From NCBI GenBank assembly GCA_947574135.1, contig CANPIM010000016.1, positions 1 through 57,793 of the forward strand: a stretch of DNA of 57,793 nt, read 5' to 3'. A program made the position numbers and the translations under genes. Below the pieces are notes generated by a model. That model did not search any database. It worked only from the letters and a program-made list of their open reading frames with translations, and was not told the DNA's origin. This stretch comes from an uncultured Lachnospiraceae bacterium (lineage in GTDB: Bacteria; Bacillota; Clostridia; Lachnospirales; Lachnospiraceae). Shown here one piece after another: positions 33,769 to 42,310 of the stretch (within the stretch, counting starts at the first letter, position 1; every line of letters starts with the position of its first letter).

Positions 33769-35064
33769 TCACGATTTCCTGGCTCCCTTTCTCACTACCC
33801 GCTCCAGCTCTCCCAAATAGGACAGGGAGCCAAAGGCTACCAGCACATCCTCCGGTCCGGCCGCTTCCCTGGCCATCTTCACCGCCTGGGGTAAGCTTCC
33901 CGCCGCCTGTACATGGGGATTATAGGGCTTCACAGCCTTTGCCAAATCCTCCGCCGGCAAAGCCCGGGGATTGTCCGGGGTCATGACCGTAAAAATACAA
34001 GCTGCCAAAGGCGCCAGCACAGAGGCCATATAGTCATATTCCTTGTCCGCCAGCACGCCCATAATATAAATGAGCCGCCCATGGGGAAAACATTGCTCCA
34101 GGGTTTCCCGAAGCCTGTCCGCCGCATCCCGGTTGTGCGCCCCGTCCAGAATAAACAGAGGCTTTTCCTCCAAAATCGTAAACCGGCCATTCCAGATTGT
34201 ATTTACAAGTCCCCGCCGGAGAGCCTCCTCTGATACCGAATACCCAAGCTCTCCCAGGGCCTCCACCGCCTCCACCGCCAGAGCCGCGTTTAAAATCTGA
34301 TGAACCCCGGCCAGGGAAATGGTTAACTTATCGTATTGCTTATAGGAAAAGCTCTGGGATATCACGCCATATTTCACATCTCTAAGCTTCTCCTCCTGAA
34401 CCGTCCGGCAGTCACAGCCCCGCTCCCGGCAGGTTCTCTCAATCACCGCCTCTGCCTCCGGCTGCTGCCTGGCGCTGACCACCCGGGTGTCCGGCTTTAT
34501 GATCCCCGCCTTCATGGTTGCAATTTCTTCCAGGGTATCCCCCAGAAATCCCATATGATCCATGCTGATGGAGGTCAAAACGCTTACCAGGGTGGTATAC
34601 ACCACATTGGTGGCGTCCGTCAGGCCCCCCATGCCGGTCTCCAGCACCACCAGATCGCAGTTTTGCTCCTGAAAGTATAAAAAGGCCAGCACCGTCTCCA
34701 CCTCAAAACAGGTAGGGTGCAAAAGGCCCTCCGCCACCATTTCCTTCCCCGTACAATAAATCCGCTCCGTAAGCCTTGCCAGATCCTCCCGGGAAATATT
34801 TTCCTCATTCACCTGTATCCGCTCCCGGTAGCTGTAGACGGCCGGGGAACTGTACCGGCCTACCCGGTAGCCTGCCTCCTTTAGCACAGTAGATATATAT
34901 GCCAGAGTAGATCCCTTGCCATTGGTGCCGGCGATATGGATAAACCGAAGAGAATCCTGGGGATTCCCAAGGCGCTTCAGCATCTCCCGGATGCAATCAA
35001 GCCCCAGCCGGTAGCCATAGGTGGACGTCTCTGCAATAAACGCTCTCGCTTCCTCGTATGTCAT
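33769..35064 (-). CDS. folC: Folylpolyglutamate synthase/dihydrofolate synthase
   Basis: A 431-residue Mur-ligase-family enzyme that adds glutamate to dihydropteroate or folates. The P-loop is IHIAGTNGKGSTLAYIS. Further motifs are GRYSSPAVYSYRERIQVN, VLETGMGGLTDATNVV, SISMDHMGFLGDTLEEIA (H-box with Mg-binding residues), LDGAHNRDAA and FGSLSYLGEL. I chose the ATG at 35064 with AAAGGA; the longer frame reads into the intergenic space after the response-regulator gene. It lies 100 bp downstream of that gene in the same direction and 127 bp before pheA. Confidence 0.93.
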   Translation of the reverse strand: MTYEEARAFIAETSTYGYRLGLDCIREMLKRLGNPQDSLRFIHIAGTNGKGSTLAYISTVLKEAGYRVGRYSSPAVYSYRERIQVNEENISREDLARLTERIYCTGKEMVAEGLLHPTCFEVETVLAFLYFQEQNCDLVVLETGMGGLTDATNVVYTTLVSVLTSISMDHMGFLGDTLEEIATMKAGIIKPDTRVVSARQQPEAEAVIERTCRERGCDCRTVQEEKLRDVKYGVISQSFSYKQYDKLTISLAGVHQILNAALAVEAVEALGELGYSVSEEALRRGLVNTIWNGRFTILEEKPLFILDGAHNRDAADRLRETLEQCFPHGRLIYIMGVLADKEYDYMASVLAPLAACIFTVMTPDNPRALPAEDLAKAVKPYNPHVQAAGSLPQAVKMAREAAGPEDVLVAFGSLSYLGELERVVRKGARKS

Positions 35065-35165
35065 AGCATTCCTTTCCTCCCTGAATATCCTACCACATTT
35101 ATAAAAAAAGGGCAAGAGAAAGCCCGGGCAAGTAAGTCTATTCCCTGCCACCCTTGGGGCTCTCC

Positions 35166-35882
35166 TCACACAAATTTATACCCCACTCCTCTTACGGTCT
35201 GAATATAGGCTGGCTGCTCCGGCTCCTCCTCGATTTTTCGACGAAGATTGCGGATATGTACATCCACGGTCCGGGTCTCTCCCATGTATTCATATCCCCA
35301 GATAAGCTCCAGCAGCTGTTCCCGTCCAAACACCCGTTTGGGATGGCTGGCCAAAAGGTACAAAAGCTCAAACTCCTTTCGGGAGAGAGACACCTGACTT
35401 TCCCGGACCCGCACCTCCCGGGCCTCATGATCTATGACCAGATCTCCAAAAACCAGCCTGCTCCTGGAATCCTCCGCCGCATCCGCCGGCTCCGGTTCCT
35501 TCTCCCGGGCGCTCCGCCGCAAAAGAGCCTTCACCCGGGCCAAAAGCTCCCGGATCCCAAAGGGCTTGCTAATATAATCGTCGGCGCCCATCTCCAGTCC
35601 CAGCACCTTATCGATCTCCTCCCCCTTGGCCGTGAGCATTATCACCGGCAGATGGGAAAATCTCCGGTCCCCTCGGATTCGCCGAAGCACCTCCATGCCG
35701 TCTATTCCCGGCAGCATCCAATCCAGAAGCACCAGATCCACCTGCTCCTCCAAAAGAAGCTTAAGCCCCTGCTCTCCGTCCCCGGCCCGCAGCACCACAT
35801 AGTTTTCTTTTTGCAGGTTATATTCCAAAAGGTCCAGAATATGCTCCTCGTCATCCACTGCCAAAATCACTTTCTTTTCCAT
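35166..35882 (-). CDS. PhoB/PhoP-type response regulator
   Basis: A 238-residue OmpR-family regulator. The receiver domain (1-120) has acidic DDEE, the phosphoacceptor Asp in LVLLDWMLPGIDGME, LTAKGEE and the KPF lysine. The C-terminal winged helix (~140-238) has SRKEFELLYLLASHPKRVFGREQLLELIWG and the RTVDVHIRNLRRKIE recognition helix. It follows the PhoR-like kinase gene by 54 bp and is in line with a Na/Pi symporter gene carrying a Pho box, so it is probably the phosphate-starvation regulator PhoB/PhoP. Confidence 0.9.
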   Translation of the reverse strand: MEKKVILAVDDEEHILDLLEYNLQKENYVVLRAGDGEQGLKLLLEEQVDLVLLDWMLPGIDGMEVLRRIRGDRRFSHLPVIMLTAKGEEIDKVLGLEMGADDYISKPFGIRELLARVKALLRRSAREKEPEPADAAEDSRSRLVFGDLVIDHEAREVRVRESQVSLSRKEFELLYLLASHPKRVFGREQLLELIWGYEYMGETRTVDVHIRNLRRKIEEEPEQPAYIQTVRGVGYKFV

Positions 35883-35936
35883 GGCATCTCACGCTCCACA
35901 AAGCTTTTTCGTTTTCTATTTCCATATTTTTACATT

Positions 35937-37214
35937 TTAGCACTTCCGTATCCCTGTCCTTTCATAGGGCAGCCGCACCTCTATCTCCGTCCCCTCTCCC
36001 GGCTTGCTGTGAACCCGGATGGTTCCGTCATAGGATTCCACAATATGCTTTACAATGGATAATCCCAGCCCTGTGCCTCCCTGACTTCGGGAACGCCCCT
36101 TATCCACCCGGTAAAACCGCTCAAAAATCCGCTCAATCTGCGCTTCCTCCATACCAATGCCTGTGTCAGCCACCTCCAGGATCAAATATCGGCTGCTGCT
36201 TCTTAGGGTAATGGTCACTGCCCCGAATTCCGTGGCCTTTAGCCCGTTGTCCACCAGATTGATCAGCAGCTGCTCCATGCGATCCCGGTTGCACCGAAAG
36301 AAGGGCACCCCATCATCAGCCTGAAAAATCAGCCGCACATGCTTCTTCACCCAGGGCTCCATAAGCTCTACCACCCGGGAAATAATGGCATTCATATCCT
36401 CGGGCCTTCTCTCCAGCTCCTTCCCGCTCTCAATCTCTGACAGAAGCAGGGTATCATCAATCAGGTTGCCAAGCCGCTCTGCCTCTGTCTGAATAATGTC
36501 CAGAAATTTTTCGGCATATTCCCGGTCCTCCATGGCTCCCCCCTGCAGAGTCTCCACAAAGCCCCGGATAGAGGTCAGCGGCGTTTTCAGCTCATGGGTC
36601 ACATTGGAGACAAACTCCCTGCGAAGCTTCTCCACCCGCTTCATGGCAGACACATACTGACGAAAATACATAAACAGACCCAGAATCACAAGAAGCAGAA
36701 TCGCCAGGGCCAGCAAGGTGGAGCGGATAAATTCTCCTCCCATATCCCGCAGTTCCTCCAGGGGTACCGCTACCCGCATGACGCCGGAAAAGCCGGAAGT
36801 TTCCAGGGGTACCGCACAATAACAATAGTCTGTGCCAAAGGTGGGAGAACGGCGGATAACGCTGGCCGCCTTTCCCTCCAGAGCCATTTTTACCTCCTCC
36901 CGGTTGAGATGGCTGGTCATGGCAACCTCCTGGCTGCCGGATTCCCCCACTACCTGTCCCTCTCGGTCAATAATGGTAATGCGCAGTTTGTAGGCCTGTC
37001 CATAGGTGTCCGCAAAGGTCTGTATGTCATCATACCCTTTCGGGCTCTCTGCCACAAAAAGATCCCGCAAAAGCTCTGCCTGGGTAAGATATCCCCTTTC
37101 ACTGCGCTCCTCCAGATAGTCAAAGCCGTTTCTCCAAAATGCATATTCAAAGGCCAGCAGAGATATCACTGCCATACAGCCGTACAGGACAAGCAATTTT
37201 TTCTTTGTCTCCAT
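35937..37214 (-). CDS. PhoR-type membrane sensor histidine kinase
   Basis: A 425-residue kinase with TM1 at ~8-25, an extracytoplasmic domain of about 130 residues, TM2 at ~165-185 and a short linker. The catalytic core follows: H-box FVSNVTHELKTPLTSIRGF, N-box INLVDNGLKATEFGAV, G1 LEVADTGIGM and G2 GGTGLGLSIVKHIVESY. The first codon ATG follows the TAG of the Na/Pi symporter gene directly. Its partner is the PhoB-like regulator. The architecture fits Firmicute PhoR, although the usual cytoplasmic PAS domain is not obvious. Confidence 0.9.
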   Translation of the reverse strand: METKKKLLVLYGCMAVISLLAFEYAFWRNGFDYLEERSERGYLTQAELLRDLFVAESPKGYDDIQTFADTYGQAYKLRITIIDREGQVVGESGSQEVAMTSHLNREEVKMALEGKAASVIRRSPTFGTDYCYCAVPLETSGFSGVMRVAVPLEELRDMGGEFIRSTLLALAILLLVILGLFMYFRQYVSAMKRVEKLRREFVSNVTHELKTPLTSIRGFVETLQGGAMEDREYAEKFLDIIQTEAERLGNLIDDTLLLSEIESGKELERRPEDMNAIISRVVELMEPWVKKHVRLIFQADDGVPFFRCNRDRMEQLLINLVDNGLKATEFGAVTITLRSSSRYLILEVADTGIGMEEAQIERIFERFYRVDKGRSRSQGGTGLGLSIVKHIVESYDGTIRVHSKPGEGTEIEVRLPYERTGIRKC

Positions 37215-38858
37215 CTATGCTCCCTGCTCCTCCGCCACGTAACCGGCAATGTTATAGGCATGATCGGTAATGCGCTCCAGATTGCTCAGCACCTCCAGAT
37301 AGATGACCCCCTTGGCGGCCGAGCACTGCTGCCGGGCCAGACGCTCCACATGGCCGGTCCTAAGCTCCTCCTCCAGATCATCGATCTCCTCCTCCAGCTG
37401 GGCCACCTGGCGCACGTAGGCCATTTTCTCCTGCTGCCGGGCCAAAACCGCTGCCCGCATGGAATCCAGCACCAGTCCGCTCATCTCGGAAACCCCCTTC
37501 TGGGCCTCCATGGAAAACTGCATGTTCCCCCGGATGGCCTCCTGCGCCAGCTCCGCAATATTGTCACAGTGGTCACTCATGCGCTCCACATCACTGACTG
37601 TATACATGAGGTTGGCCACCAGCTGACGCTGCCTGTCTGTGAGAGATGTCATGCTGATCTTTGCCAGGTATTCTGCGATGATTGTTTCGTATTCATTTAT
37701 AGTTTCTTCTATTTTAAAGGCCTTGTCAACCCGTTTTTGACTTCCCGTGCGCAGAGCCTCAAAGGCCGTTTCCGCATGGTGCATGGACAGCTCTCCCATG
37801 TGTACAATCTCCTGCACCGCATTCTGCAGTGCAAAGGAAGGCGTCTCCAGAATACGGGAATCCAGGTGAGGCAGCTCCTCCGTTTTTTCCTCCTCATCCT
37901 CTCCCTTCACCAGGATTCCTGACATGCGCACCAGCCAGCCTGCAAAGGGATACAAAAGCAGGGTATTGGTCACATTGAAAATGGTATGAAAAACGGAAAT
38001 CTCCACGCTGGTTATGGCCCTGCCGCCCAGGGCCCCATACAGATGAAACACCAAAAACATCAGGGTTCCAAAAAGCGCTGCTCCTGTTACATTAAACAGC
38101 AGGTGAATGGCAGCGGCCCGCCTGGCTGTCCGGTTGGCTCCCACGGAGGACAGAAGGGCTGTCACGCAGGTGCCGATATTCTGCCCCAGGGTAATATACA
38201 CAGCGGAATTCCAGGTCACCACCCCGTTGGCTGCCAGCGTCTGAAGGATTCCCACAGAGGCCGAGGAGCTCTGGATAATGGCCGTCACCACCATTCCTGT
38301 CAAAATTCCCAGCACCGGATTTCCCCCCAGCACCCGAAAGGCCTGGGCAAATACAGGGGCATCCCGATAGGGCTTGATGGCGTCAGACATAAAGCCAAGC
38401 CCCACAAAAAGTACCCCAAAGCCTATGAGAATGCTGCCCACATCCTTTTTTCCCTCTCTCTTGGCAAAGAGCAGCACAAAGGCTCCAATCCCTATCAGAA
38501 GAGGGGCAAAGGACTCTGGCTTTAAAAAGCTGCCCCACTCACTCATAGACACGATCCAGGCCGTGATGGTGGTCCCGATGTTGGCCCCCATAATCACTCC
38601 TACAGCCTGATAAAGACTGATAATTCCCGCGTTTACAAAGCCCACCACCATCACCGTGGTAGCCGAGGAGCTCTGAATAATGGCCGTCACACCGGCCCCC
38701 ACCAGGACGGCCATCAGCCGGTGCTTCATAAGAGCTCCCATAAGATTCTTCATTCTTCCCCCTGCAGATTTCTGCAGACCGTCCGCCATTACATTCATAC
38801 CATACAAAAACATGCCAAGACCGCCGACAAATTGAAACAGCATACGTATATGTTCCAT
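37215..38858 (-). CDS. Na/Pi cotransporter family protein with PhoU-like domain
   Basis: A 547-residue sodium-phosphate symporter. The membrane part (~1-310) carries two inverted QSSSA repeats (TAIIQSSSATTVMVVGFVNAG and TAIIQSSSASVGILQTLAANG), the Pi/Na-binding signature of NptA/type II carriers. The C-terminal ~200 residues are a PhoU-like helical bundle (YTVSDVERMSDHCDNIAELA; LSNLERITDHAYNIAGYV). The start is ATG 38858 with AGGGAGG seven bases upstream. The gene begins the operon Na/Pi-phoR-phoB and has a Pho box in its promoter region. The PhoU-like tail may couple uptake to signalling through the kinase encoded next door. Confidence 0.93.
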   Translation of the reverse strand: MEHIRMLFQFVGGLGMFLYGMNVMADGLQKSAGGRMKNLMGALMKHRLMAVLVGAGVTAIIQSSSATTVMVVGFVNAGIISLYQAVGVIMGANIGTTITAWIVSMSEWGSFLKPESFAPLLIGIGAFVLLFAKREGKKDVGSILIGFGVLFVGLGFMSDAIKPYRDAPVFAQAFRVLGGNPVLGILTGMVVTAIIQSSSASVGILQTLAANGVVTWNSAVYITLGQNIGTCVTALLSSVGANRTARRAAAIHLLFNVTGAALFGTLMFLVFHLYGALGGRAITSVEISVFHTIFNVTNTLLLYPFAGWLVRMSGILVKGEDEEEKTEELPHLDSRILETPSFALQNAVQEIVHMGELSMHHAETAFEALRTGSQKRVDKAFKIEETINEYETIIAEYLAKISMTSLTDRQRQLVANLMYTVSDVERMSDHCDNIAELAQEAIRGNMQFSMEAQKGVSEMSGLVLDSMRAAVLARQQEKMAYVRQVAQLEEEIDDLEEELRTGHVERLARQQCSAAKGVIYLEVLSNLERITDHAYNIAGYVAEEQGA

Positions 38859-38928
38859 AGACATTCCTCCCTTACAGATATGCTTACCTGGGAATTCAGC
38901 TCCCATCCCCATTATTTTAACAGCGCTA

Positions 38929-38967
38929 TGTAAAATACCGCCAAAGGAATTGTAAAGTCTATGTAAA
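38929..38967 (-). promoter_or_regulatory. Pho box: 11-bp phased TTTACA repeats
   Basis: On the minus strand TTTACA occurs at 38962-38967, 38951-38956 and 38929-38934, with a degenerate TTTGGC at 38940-38945, so four hexamers repeat exactly every 11 bp. This matches the PhoP-binding TT(A/C/T)ACA repeats of Bacillus. It lies 71-109 bp upstream of the Na/Pi symporter start. Confidence 0.75.
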
Positions 38968-39022
38968 GTGTGTGCGTTTTGTGTGCTGTGTATCCCTATA
39001 GAATGAAAAACCATGGAAAAAG

Positions 39023-39049
39023 AAAAAAGGCAAACCCGGTCGGCCTGCC
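39023..39049 (-). terminator. Probable terminator of rel
   Basis: On the minus strand an imperfect hairpin GGCAGGCCG...GGGTTTGCC (39029-39049) is followed by TTTTTTC, 35 bp after the rel stop. The stem is short and mismatched. Confidence 0.45.
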
Positions 39050-39083
39050 TAATCCTCTGTCTCTATGAACTTTTCTCTTTCCA

Positions 39084-41414
39084 TCACCCGGTAGCCCGCT
39101 CAATATCCAAGACGCAGTCCACCTGCCGCAGCTTCTCCACAATCCGCTGCAGCTCCTCCTTCCCTCCAATCTCAAAGGAAATGATAATGGTAGCCGTTCC
39201 CTGCTTACTGGTGCGCACATTCATACCGGACATATCAATCTGCCGCTCTGTAAAAATCTTGGAGATATCCACCATAAGCCCGGTGCGGTTGTTGGCAAAT
39301 ATCTTAATCTCCGTCATATACCGCTCCGAGGAGCCGTTCATACTGGTATCCTGCCACTCGGCGTCAATCAGGCGCTGGCGATCCAGACCGGTGAGATTGA
39401 TAATGTTCACGCAATCTGTCCGGTGAATGGACACCCCCCGTCCTCTGGTGACAAAGCCGATGATCTCATCCCCGGGCACCGGACTGCAGCACTTGGAAAA
39501 GCGCACAGACACATCCGTAATGCCCTTTACCACAATGCCCCCCTTGGACCTGGAAAGATGCAGCTTATTGTCCCGGTTCTCGGTAACAGCCTCCAGGACC
39601 TTCTCGTCGGTGACGGCCTTTTTGTGAAGCTTATCGTACTCCTCCTGCATCTTATTGATGACCTGGCCTTCCTTCAGGCCTCCGTGACCAATGGCCGCCA
39701 GCACAGACTCCCAGTCCTTAAAGCCGTACTTGCGCAGCACCGCCTCCTGGAACTCCGGCCTCATAATATCGCTTAAGGTAATGCCCTTCACCCGACTGTA
39801 CTGGGCCAGCATTTCCTTTCCCTTCTGGATATTCTCCTCCTTAAACTCATGGCGGAACCACTGATTGATCTTATTCTTGGCCTGGGTACTCTTGACCACA
39901 TTGAGCCAGTCTCTGCTTGGGCCCTTGGAATTCTGGGAGGTTAATACCTCAATTCGGTCCCCGTTTTGAATCTTATAGTCAATGGTGACAAGCTTTCCAT
40001 TTACCCGCGCCCCGATCATCCGGTTTCCCACGGCGCTGTGGACGCTGTAGGCAAAGTCAATGGGGGTGGAGCCATTGGGCAGATTCTTTACATCTCCTGA
40101 AGGAGTAAAGCAATACACGCTCTCGGAAAACAGGTCCAGATCGCTCTTTAACAGGTTTAGAAACTCCTTGTTGTCGGACATGTCCCGCTGCCACTCCAAA
40201 ATCTGGCGCAGCCAGCTCATCTTCTCCTCCTCCTGCTTGCCCACAGGCTTCTTTCCGTCGCTGCTCTCCTTATATTTCCAGTGAGCCGCAATGCCGTATT
40301 CCGCGGTCCGGTGCATCTCGTAGGTCCGTATCTGGATCTCGAAGGGCTGTCCGCTGGGCCCGATAAGGGTGGTATGCAGAGACTGATACATATTGGGCTT
40401 TGGCATGGCAATATAATCCTTAAACCGTCCGGGAATAGGCTTATACATTTCGTGGATCACCCCCAGGGCCGCATAGCAGTCCTTTACCGACTCCACAATG
40501 ATCCGCACGGCAAAGAGATCGTAAATCTGATCCAGGGTCTTATCCTGGTTTACCATTTTCTTATAAATGCTGAAAAAATGCTTCACCCGGCCGTCCACCT
40601 GACCCTCAATGCCGGAATTCTCAATGTGCCGGCGCACCTCGTCCACGATGCTCTGCACAAAGGTCTCCCGGGCGCTTTTGGTGTCCGCGATCTGCTCCTT
40701 GAGATAGTAATAGACCTCCGGCTCCAGGTATTTGAGGGACAGATCATCCAGCTCATTCTTCACCTTGGAAATACCCAGGCGCTGGGCAATGGGCGCATAG
40801 ATGTCCATGGTCTCCCGGGCCTTTTCCTTTTGCTTCTCCGGCCGCATATATTTTAAGGTCCGCATATTGTGCAGCCGGTCCGCAAGCTTAATTAAGATGA
40901 CCCGGATATCCTTGGCCATGGCCAGAAACATTTTTCGCAGGTTCTCCGCCTGTATCTCGATCTTATCCTTGGAATAGGACAGCTGACCAAGCTTGGTGAC
41001 CCCGTCCACCAGAAGCGCCACCTCCGCGCTGAACTCCTCCTCAATCTCCTGGGTGGTCATCACCGTGTCCTCCACCGCATCGTGAAGCAAGCCGGCCACA
41101 ATGGTTTCCTTGTCCAGCTCCAGGTCCGCCAAAATAATCCCCACGCAGATGGGATGGATGATATAGGGCTCCCCCGATTTGCGCTTTTGGCCGTTATGAG
41201 CCTCCGACGCAATGCGGTAGGCCTTTTCAATGAGAGAGATATCCGTAGAGGGATGGTATTTCAACACGCTGGATACCAGGGTCTTATAAAGCTCATCCGG
41301 ACTGGTAAAGTCCTCCATGGCCTTCACATTGGCATCGTCCGCCAGGATCTCCTCCCGGCTGTGTTTCCGGACCTCCTCTATGGTTTCATGGGTGTGCTTC
41401 TGTAATTCTGCCAT
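39084..41414 (-). CDS. Bifunctional (p)ppGpp synthetase/hydrolase
   Basis: A 776-residue Rel protein, long-form RSH. The HD hydrolase domain (~45-200) has AHNGQKRKSGEPYIIHP, LLHDAVEDT and KLADRLHNMRTL. The synthetase domain (~235-350) has GRFKDYIAMPKPNMYQSLHTT and the EIQIRT motif. TGS (~405-465) has VYCFTPSGDVKNLPNGSTPIDFAY. A zinc-finger/helical region has FSKCCSPVPGDEIIGFVTRGRGVSIHRTDC, and the C-terminal ACT domain starts near 700. Catalytic residues of both activities are visible. It makes and degrades the stringent-response alarmone. It follows apt by 38 bp, a linkage widespread in Firmicutes. Confidence 0.96.
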   Translation of the reverse strand: MAELQKHTHETIEEVRKHSREEILADDANVKAMEDFTSPDELYKTLVSSVLKYHPSTDISLIEKAYRIASEAHNGQKRKSGEPYIIHPICVGIILADLELDKETIVAGLLHDAVEDTVMTTQEIEEEFSAEVALLVDGVTKLGQLSYSKDKIEIQAENLRKMFLAMAKDIRVILIKLADRLHNMRTLKYMRPEKQKEKARETMDIYAPIAQRLGISKVKNELDDLSLKYLEPEVYYYLKEQIADTKSARETFVQSIVDEVRRHIENSGIEGQVDGRVKHFFSIYKKMVNQDKTLDQIYDLFAVRIIVESVKDCYAALGVIHEMYKPIPGRFKDYIAMPKPNMYQSLHTTLIGPSGQPFEIQIRTYEMHRTAEYGIAAHWKYKESSDGKKPVGKQEEEKMSWLRQILEWQRDMSDNKEFLNLLKSDLDLFSESVYCFTPSGDVKNLPNGSTPIDFAYSVHSAVGNRMIGARVNGKLVTIDYKIQNGDRIEVLTSQNSKGPSRDWLNVVKSTQAKNKINQWFRHEFKEENIQKGKEMLAQYSRVKGITLSDIMRPEFQEAVLRKYGFKDWESVLAAIGHGGLKEGQVINKMQEEYDKLHKKAVTDEKVLEAVTENRDNKLHLSRSKGGIVVKGITDVSVRFSKCCSPVPGDEIIGFVTRGRGVSIHRTDCVNIINLTGLDRQRLIDAEWQDTSMNGSSERYMTEIKIFANNRTGLMVDISKIFTERQIDMSGMNVRTSKQGTATIIISFEIGGKEELQRIVEKLRQVDCVLDIERATG

Positions 41415-41452
41415 AAAATCACCTGTTTTCTTTTATTCCGCCTGTTTTGTTT

Positions 41453-41977
41453 CTATTTTCCCTCGTAGCAAAGGACCGAGTCCACAGAATATTTTTTCAG
41501 ACGCTCTCTTCCCTTGAGACCAGCCAGCTCCATAAGGAAGATAATCTTCACTACCTGGCCTCCCAGCTCCTCCACCAGCTGGGCTGCCGCCTCAATGGTG
41601 CCTCCTGTGGCGATGAGATCATCCACCAGTACTACCTTTTGTCCCGGCTGAATGGAGTCCCTGTGCATCTCAATGACAGCGCTGCCGTATTCCAGATCGT
41701 ACTCCTTGGAAATGGTTTCACAGGGAAGCTTTCCCTTTTTGCGCACCAGCACAAAGGGCTTGTGCAGGTTATAGGCAATGGGTGTGCCAAACACAAAGCC
41801 TCTGGACTCTGCCCCCACAATCACGTCAAAATCCACGCCCTCCAGAAGCTTTTGCATGGAATCTATGGCCAGCTGCAAACCGTCTGCATCCTGGAGCACA
41901 GAGGTAATATCCCGAAAGATAATCCCCTCCTCCGGAAAATCCGGGATACTCCTAACATATTCTTCCAATTTCTTCAT
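41453..41977 (-). CDS. apt: Adenine phosphoribosyltransferase
   Basis: A 174-residue purine-salvage enzyme that makes AMP from adenine and PRPP. The PRPP loop is VVLVDDLIATGGTIEAA. Other motifs are IPDFPEEGIIFRDITSVLQD, VGAESRGFVFGTPIAY and VRKKGKLPCET. The ATG at 41977 follows AAAAGGAGAGG; the longer frame runs into the leader. It is first in the apt-rel operon, driven by a near-consensus promoter at 42097-42125. Confidence 0.96.
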   Translation of the reverse strand: MKKLEEYVRSIPDFPEEGIIFRDITSVLQDADGLQLAIDSMQKLLEGVDFDVIVGAESRGFVFGTPIAYNLHKPFVLVRKKGKLPCETISKEYDLEYGSAVIEMHRDSIQPGQKVVLVDDLIATGGTIEAAAQLVEELGGQVVKIIFLMELAGLKGRERLKKYSVDSVLCYEGK

Positions 41978-42096
41978 GTGTCTACCTCTCCTTTTCGTAC
42001 ACCTGTACTTCTTTTTTCTCTCTGTCTTTTGTTTCAGACAGCTCCTTCGTCCCCTTCCCACTCCCCGGGCAAGGCGAAATCATTAAATTACCCCTT

Positions 42097-42125
42097 AGTA
42101 TACCATGCCCGGAAATATTTTTCAA
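42097..42125 (-). promoter_or_regulatory. Promoter of the apt-rel operon
   Basis: On the minus strand TTGAAA (42120-42125), a 17-bp spacer ending TGG and TATACT (42097-42102). The CATCCACAA repeat array begins about 13 bp upstream of the -35 box. Confidence 0.75.
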
Positions 42126-42137
42126 GATCGCAGAAAG

Positions 42138-42228
42138 CATCCACAAAACAGCAGACGAAAGCATCCACAATCAGCAGAAAACATCCACAAAACAGCAGAC
42201 GAAAGCACCCACAAAACGGCATCCACAA
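42138..42228. repeat. Array of five CATCCACAA repeats upstream of apt-rel
   Basis: CATCCACAA occurs at 42138, 42162, 42182 and 42220, and CACCCACAA at 42206 (start positions), at steps of 24, 20, 24 and 14 bp. A longer 26-nt block carrying AACAGCAGACGAAAGCA is duplicated at 42138-42163 and 42182-42207, 44 bp apart. With the 5' flanking GC, the unit GCATCCACA matches the DnaA box TTATCCACA at 7 of 9 positions. The 333-bp gap between apt and the binding-protein gene holds only this array, the promoter and the terminator hairpin. Confidence 0.8.
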
Positions 42229-42247
42229 AAGTCCCCCCAGAAAAGCA

Positions 42248-42300
42248 GCAGGCATCCCCAAGAGTCTTTGCGTTTTGCACTCTGACTTCGGGATGCCTGC
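42248..42300 (-). terminator. Hairpin downstream of the arabinose-locus binding-protein gene
   Basis: GCAGGCATCCC (42248-42258) and GGGATGCCTGC (42290-42300) form a perfect 11-bp stem, with a second inner pairing AGAGT/ACTCT. The minus strand then reads TGCTTTTCT, only a weak U-tract. It ends 11 bp after the coding region and is probably the operon terminator. Confidence 0.6.
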
Positions 42301-42310
42301 CATTTACTTT

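Noticed and set aside
42138..42228. The repeat array as a CRISPR.
   Set aside because: Unit spacing is irregular (14-24 bp), the repeat is only 9 bp, spacers are themselves repeated, and no cas genes are present.
42138..42228. The array as a chromosomal origin or DnaA-box cluster.
   Set aside because: The core differs from the DnaA box at two positions, no AT-rich unwinding region or dnaA/dnaN genes are nearby, and the array sits on a gene promoter.
42088..42303. A 71-codon open frame on the minus strand across the CATCCACAA array, with repeated LLFCGCF/CCFVDAF-like residues.
   Set aside because: The repeats are simply the DNA array translated. No ribosome site precedes it, and it runs through the terminator hairpin of the upstream gene.
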